A DNA stretch of 64,000 bases from Archilochus colubris (taxonomy: Eukaryota; Chordata; Aves; Apodiformes; Trochilidae). The stretch is taken from NCBI GenBank assembly GCA_023079485.1, contig CM041115.1, positions 44,944,305-45,008,304 on the forward strand. The letters run 5' to 3'. The translations under genes and the position numbers were made by a program. Within the stretch, counting starts at the first letter, position 1; each line of letters opens with the position of its first letter. Positions 59,201 to 64,000 of this stretch are shown here, piece by piece. A model generated the notes under the pieces. The model saw nothing but the letters and a program-made list of their open reading frames with translations, was not told the DNA's origin and made no database searches.

Positions 59201-62200
59201 ACTGCCTGCACCCCCTGCCCCGCACTGCAGCTGGAAACCTGGGGCAGGGGCCAGAGTTGGGTGCCAGAGGGGGGGTCACCGTGCTGGCCCAGGGAGGCTT
59301 GTGGGGCCACCCTGAAGCAGGAGGGGTTCCCCCAGGGCTGCTGGGCTGTAGCCTGGCAGATGGGTCACAGCCTCCTTGGGTGTCTCTGTGGGCTGGGCCG
59401 GTGCCTGAGCCGCACTCCACGTGCAGCCCAGGGGCTTTGGCAGTGCCCCAGCAGCTTCCTTGCACTGAGAGCTGTCCCTGTGTCTTTCTGCAGGCAAAGC
59501 AGGTTCTGTCCAGGCTCAGTCAGCAGCCCCGCTGTCAGGAGATCCTTCAGCTGCTCTTCCCCAGGCTCCTCATGAGCGTGATCTACAAGGTTTCCCTGGG
59601 TACAGTGATCCTGGGACAGGAGCCACCTCAGGCTGATCAAGCCAGCGCTTTGGGGTGCGCCAGCCCCTTCCCCTGCCATTCCTTCCCCTGGGCCCGCGGC
59701 CAGGGCCCCTGCTCTGTGTGTAACCAGACCTTGCTCTGCACACAGGGTGGCAGTGGAGGGCATTAAAGCTCTGCTGCACGCCGCTGGCTATCAAGGCCAC
59801 GTTGAGAACATCCAGAAAGAGGGCGGCTGGGACATGATGCTGGACGTGGACACCCTCGAGAGTGGAGTCACCTTGCTGGCCAGGTGAGAGCAGAGGAGTC
59901 CCCAGGCACCCAGGCCCCGGGCTGCAGCCACAGTGCTGGCCAGGGAGCGATCCGAGTGGCAAGGGGTGCTCCTTGCCTGGGGAGAGAGCAGCAAGTGGTG
60001 TGGAGGCTGTGGCTGGGGGCAAAGGTGTGTCCTGGCTGGGCTGGGCAGGGCAACCCCAGCAAGGCTTTGCCTGCCCTGCTCACTGCCAGCACTGCTTTTC
60101 TTTCCCTGCCCTGCCCAGAGAGATGAGGAAGAGCCCTGCTAAGCAGCAACGCCTCCTGTTCCAGCATGTCAAGGAGATTCTTGACCACAGGAGGGAACGG
60201 CAGTTCAACTTTGCCATGACTTTCTATACTGAGGTAAGCCTGGTGGGAAGCAGTGCCTCTGCCAGATGCTCCTGAAGCCGTCCCTCTGGCACAGGCGGCT
60301 GCCGCTGGGTGGGATGACAGTCCCTGGAGCTGGGACAGAGGGCTCTGCTGCCTGGCAAGTCAGTCCCTGGGGCCTCCATCCAGCCCTTCCTGCTGGGGCA
60401 GTGCTCAGCACCCCCACGTGTCCACAGGCAGGGCTGCCCCCCGGAGGGGCTGTGTCAGCCCCCAGGCCCTGAGCTGGCAGGGGTAGCCAGGAGCAGCAGA
60501 ATGCCAGGGTCCTGCAGCTCTGCCCATCTCTCACCGCTGTTGTTCTTTCAGCTGCTGGGCTGCCAGGGCCTTGGGAAGGATCGGAGTGACGTGCACCTCC
60601 TCCACTCCTACCTGGGCCATGGCAATCAGACAGTCCGTCTGCTGGCACTCGAGGGCTTGGTGGCACTCTCGGGAGATCCGCGGATGGTGAGTGAGATGTA
60701 GTCAGGCGGAGCCGTGTCGGCAGCCTGGGGCTGGGGCAGGGGTAACACACTGGCTTGGGCCTGGCTGAGAGGAAGGAGGTGGCTGTCAGCAGAGAGAGGG
60801 GTGGCTGAGCAGCGGCCACAGAGCCTTTGCTCTCCTTGCTCTCTCCTTCATCCCCATTGGCACGCGCAGCGCCTGCCGGGAAGCCGGGTGGGAGGCTGGT
60901 GCTCAGCACGCAGGGCGTTTGTGCCAGGCTGCTCCTCCGCTGCTCCACCCTCACAGCAATTCTGTTTCCTCCAGGCAAGAGAAATGCAGGACAGCTCTCT
61001 GCTGGACCGCATCCTGATGTGCCTGAATGATGCATCCACAAACATCAGGATGGGGGCCTTGCTGCTCTTCCAAAACATGATGCGTCTCCTGAAGAGGAAA
61101 GAGGCCAGCCCTGTCGCTCTGCTGCTGGTGGAGAAGCTCCCAGCCCTCTTTGGTGATGTAAGGCTGATGTGGGAGCCTGATCCTGTAGAGGAGCATGGGG
61201 CAAGGACAGCTGCCCTCCAGCCCAGCCTCTTTGGGCAGCACATGGGCAGGGCTGCTGCCCTCCTCATGCCCCTTGGCTCTGCTGAGAGGGCTGCTGGGCT
61301 CTGCACCCAGCATGGCTTCTCCTTGGCCTCAGCCTCTATGGAGGTGCCCTGAGCCCAGCAACCCCAGAGCATCTCCCCTCACACTGACCATGTTAATAGC
61401 CTTGGTCACCGTGGGTGGGGAGAGACTGTAGCTGCAGTCACACCGTCTTCCTTCCTACCAGGAGTCCAGCCAGGTGCAAGAGCTCTCCCTCAGCCTCTTT
61501 GGGGAGACGATGAAGGCTGTGGCGAGGAAGGACAGGGGAGAGATGAAGAAGACGATACGTAGGGTCGTGTTCTCTCTCTTCCTGCAAATGTATACTGAGA
61601 GCAGGAGTATGGCCGAGGTAGAGATTTGAAATCTGAGCACCTGCTTTGCCCTTCCTTCCCTCTGCCCCAGCCCTGGCAGCAGCAGCTCATCAGCTCATGC
61701 CCATTTCTCTTGTGCTGGCTGTGAGAGTGCCATAGCTGAGGTGGTGGCTGCCCCGTGTCCCTGCCTCGGGCATTGAAGCCCGGGCATTCAGGCTCTGTCC
61801 CCAGCTGCCTCTTCCCATAAGTAGCTGGGGGCAGCTGGCAGCCTTGCCAAGAGGAGGGGGAGGACAGGTCTCCTTCTGTGAGCTGTGGTGCCAGCTCCCA
61901 CCTGCTGCTGTTTTACAGGCCTCTGGCAAAGCCCTCCTCGTCAGTGCCAAGTTCCTGGGCTGGAGGAAGCTAAAGAGGGTGATCAAGAAGGGGAAGAGCT
62001 GGCTGATCGGAGAGACTTTGGTGAGGACAACCCCCAGGTGCCAGGGCCTGGGCTGGACAAGGGATGCTCCATGTGCCCAGGGTGTGGATGTGTAGCTGTT
62101 CCTGGCTGGCCCTGATCCCGAGCAGAATGCAGAGCTTGGAGCTCAGTCCCCCTTCCTTCCCCTTTCCCTAAGGCACAGCCAGGGCTGCTTCTGCAGGCCC

Positions 62201-63437
62201 CTCTTCCCCCCAGCCCCTGGGTGCTTCAGGAGCCCCCGGCCCCCCTGGGCCCTGGCAGCAGCACGGAGGGGTCACAGTACCCCAGCCAGACCCCCTCTGA
62301 CTGTGGCTCTGGGTGCACCTCAGCCCCCCCGGGGCTCCTGGCTGGCAGAAAGGAATGGCCTGGGGGGGAAGGAGTGGGCCTGGCAGAAGGACTGCTCTGG
62401 CACACGGGGAATGGTCTGTGCCACCCCCATGACATGACTTTGGGCACTCTCCAGCTGGAGCAGGACAGGAGCAGGGTGGAAGACTACATGTGTTTGTGCC
62501 TGCCCTACCTGTTGGACTCTCGGGCCAGCGTGAGAGCGGAGGCCATGAGATTCATAGGTGAGCCACAGCCCCCGGGGACCCTCTTCTGGCAGCCCTGGCA
62601 CCCCAGCCCCCGGCACTGCCCTGGCAGGCAGGAGCAGCCCTGTGGCTGTCTCGGGCAGGGCCCTGGCCTCCTGCTGCCCCCTCTGCTCTGCCCAGGCCTT
62701 GGTGGCCTTGGTGGCCGCCTGGCTCAGTGTCAGCAGCGCCCTCGGGGACTTGCCCGGGGCCATCCGTGCGGAGTGCTGGGCAGGAGGGCGTGCGGCCGAG
62801 CTGGCCGGGCCGGGGGCTGTGCTGCCGCAGTGCTGGGGAGGGGGAGGTCTGACGGGAGCTCTGTGCACAGGGACTGCTGTGCAGCGCCTGGGGAGGAATC
62901 CACCTGAAGAGACGCTGGAGGTTCTGTGCAATGGTGAGTAGGGTCAGAGGTGCTGGGTGCTGCCATTCCTGGCTCCGCTGCAGGGAAAGGAGGGAGAAGC
63001 TGTGACTGTCCCACCCCTGGAAGTGTTCATGGCCAGGCTGGCTGTGGCTTGGAGCTCCCCGGCCTAGTGGGAGGTGTCCTTGCCCGTGGTGGGGGGTTGG
63101 CTTGGGACTAGGCGATCCTTAAGAAGGTCCCTTCCAGCCCAGCCCAGTCTGGGAGCCTGGGATTCCTGAGCAGCAGCTTCCAGCTGCTCCCTTGGTCCCA
63201 GCTGCTCCTCCTAGTTAGGGAAAGAGAGGGATGGGGCTTGCATAGAAGGGTCTGTGCAGACAGGAGCCTTTCACCACTGCTCGCTTTCTTTCTGTTGCAG
63301 TCGTCAAGTCGTCCTTTGATAAGGACCCTGATGCCTCAGTCAGGTCCCAAGCAGGTCAGACCCTGCACATCCTGCAGACGGTGACGGAGCTGCAGAGCCA
63401 AAGATGGTCCTTCCGGAGGCTCTGCTTCTGGTGCTGA
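56257..63437 (+). CDS. Maestro HEAT-like repeat (MROH) family protein, 17-exon model, 668 aa
   Basis: Exons: 56257-56414, 57469-57575, 57793-57866, 58039-58119, 58363-58386, 58579-58733, 58828-58942, 59494-59654, 59746-59883, 60119-60233, 60552-60686, 60975-61157, 61462-61617, 61919-62020, 62455-62557, 62871-62933, 63301-63437. All junctions are GT-AG and the phases agree throughout (2,007 bases including TGA). The product has an Arg/Ser/Pro-rich N-terminus, an acidic linker, then leucine-rich amphipathic HEAT-type helices such as VRLLALEGLVALSGDP and ASVRAEAMRFIG, in the pattern of avian MROH proteins. The molecular function is unknown; HEAT arrays usually mediate protein binding. Exon 1 is the least certain: an acceptor-like CTTCAG at 56,238 suggests coding sequence may extend upstream. 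A second, longer donor exists for exon 3 but breaks the frame. Confidence 0.8.
56618..56850 (+). mobile_element. ERVL-type LTR fragment in the first MROH intron
   Basis: It starts with TGTCCTGGTTTGAGAGGA, a start typical of avian ERVL LTRs. About 170 bases further on it contains the family's GAGTATTCCTTGCCATG...GCTCAGTATAAAA promoter-like segment (TATAAAA at 56,789-56,795). The right end is unclear and no target-site duplication was found. It is old, with no coding part. Confidence 0.5.
63005..63168 (+). mobile_element. CR1 LINE 3' end fragment, forward orientation
   Basis: The sequence follows the avian CR1 3' end: CCACCCCTGGAAGTGTTCA, CTAGTGGGAGGTGTCC, a GGGGGGTTGG...GGACTAGGCGATCCTTAA stretch, and AAGGTCCCTTCCAGCCCA. 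It lies in the last MROH intron and was probably inserted long ago. Confidence 0.85.
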
Positions 63438-64000
63438 TGAGATAGGTCAAGGACAATTTTGCTGCCACCATCTTCCTGACGGTACTTGCACCACTGCCCT
63501 GTCATGGCTGCTGTTCCCCAGACCCTCATGTGCACCACCAGGCTATGCCCGACTGTCTAAGTCCAAATGAGTGGCCCTGGAACTCTCCTGTGCCCTGACT
63601 CTCCCAGTTAAACCTCCCTAATGTCATCCCAGCAGGAGGAAGTGGCTGTGCTGGGGTGAAGGTCCTGGTGGGATGATGATCCCCAAGCGTGCAGAGCACA
63701 CAGCATTTGTCCTGGCCCCTCCTGCTACCTGTACATCAGCTTACCCCTGTGAGTGCCCTGGCCCCAGCTTGTTGGACAGCCAGGTTACCCCTCTTTCAGG
63801 AGGTGGTGCAATGAGGCACAGGGCAGAAGGGAGTCAGGGTTTATCTCAGCAGAGCTCTTATAAACCCCAGCACTGCTTTGTCTTCAGGGCTTCGTTTGGC
63901 AGCTGCAAGAAGAAGGCAGAGTGTAAAATGGAGGGCGTTTCACCCAGAGTAATGAGCCTCGTCACCAAGCACACCTCCACGGGGACAGCCCTGGTCACAC
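63438..64000 (+). other. Region downstream of the MROH gene
   Basis: GC-rich sequence without a recognised gene. No AATAAA signal is seen before the window ends, so the 3' end of the MROH transcript is not defined here. Confidence 0.5.

Noticed and set aside
58841..59575. 244-codon frame spanning an MROH exon and its intron
   Set aside because: Only its first part (to 58,942) is exon; the rest is read-through of a GC-rich intron with clear donor and acceptor at its ends.
60205..61041. 278-codon minus-strand frame inside the MROH gene
   Set aside because: It is antisense to supported MROH exons, and its composition mirrors the coding strand.

Overview
This window is nuclear DNA of a bird, probably a passerine. 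Two single-copy vertebrate membrane-protein genes, TMEM174 and TMEM171, are readable exon by exon. Typical avian interspersed repeats are present: CR1 3' ends and an ERVL-style LTR. The right-hand end has the compact, GC-rich, short-intron layout common on avian microchromosomes, with maestro HEAT-repeat (MROH) and USP-like genes of the kind that are multiplied in birds. No bacterial, viral or plasmid gene set is present.

Positions 1-51,751 look like the vertebrate FOXD1 - TMEM174 - TMEM171 - FCHO2 neighbourhood seen from the opposite strand. FOXD1 and FCHO2 themselves are not visible. The first ~4.4 kb are unusually CpG-rich but contain no gene I can recognise. A second CpG island at ~18.15-18.56 kb contains a strong CTCF-like core. 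TMEM174 (minus strand, two coding exons, 244 aa) lies at 21.8-23.4 kb. TMEM171 (minus strand, three coding exons, 327 aa) lies at 29.7-36.0 kb. A third CpG island at ~42-43 kb carries a minus-strand splice donor and is the likely TMEM171 promoter and 5' untranslated exon. The rest of this half is AT-rich, non-coding and rich in simple repeats, including two homopyrimidine tracts longer than 110 bp.

A complete solo LTR with a 6-bp target-site duplication ends 102 bp before a run of exactly 100 N (51,752-51,851). To the right of this gap the character changes abruptly. A USP36/USP42-type deubiquitinase-like gene (plus strand, ~53.1-56.07 kb) has an apparent 1-bp frameshift inside the catalytic-cysteine box. 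It is followed directly by an MROH family gene (plus strand, 56.26-63.44 kb). I could assemble the MROH gene into a continuous 17-exon, 668-codon reading frame. The 100-N run looks like a scaffolding gap, so the adjacency of the two halves is not proven by this sequence.

No clearly new biological system was found. The best items for follow-up are the frameshifted catalytic box, the gap and possible mis-join, the overlapping PPxY/YEEI tail of TMEM174, the candidate HNF-type promoter of TMEM174, and the CTCF site in the 18-kb CpG island.
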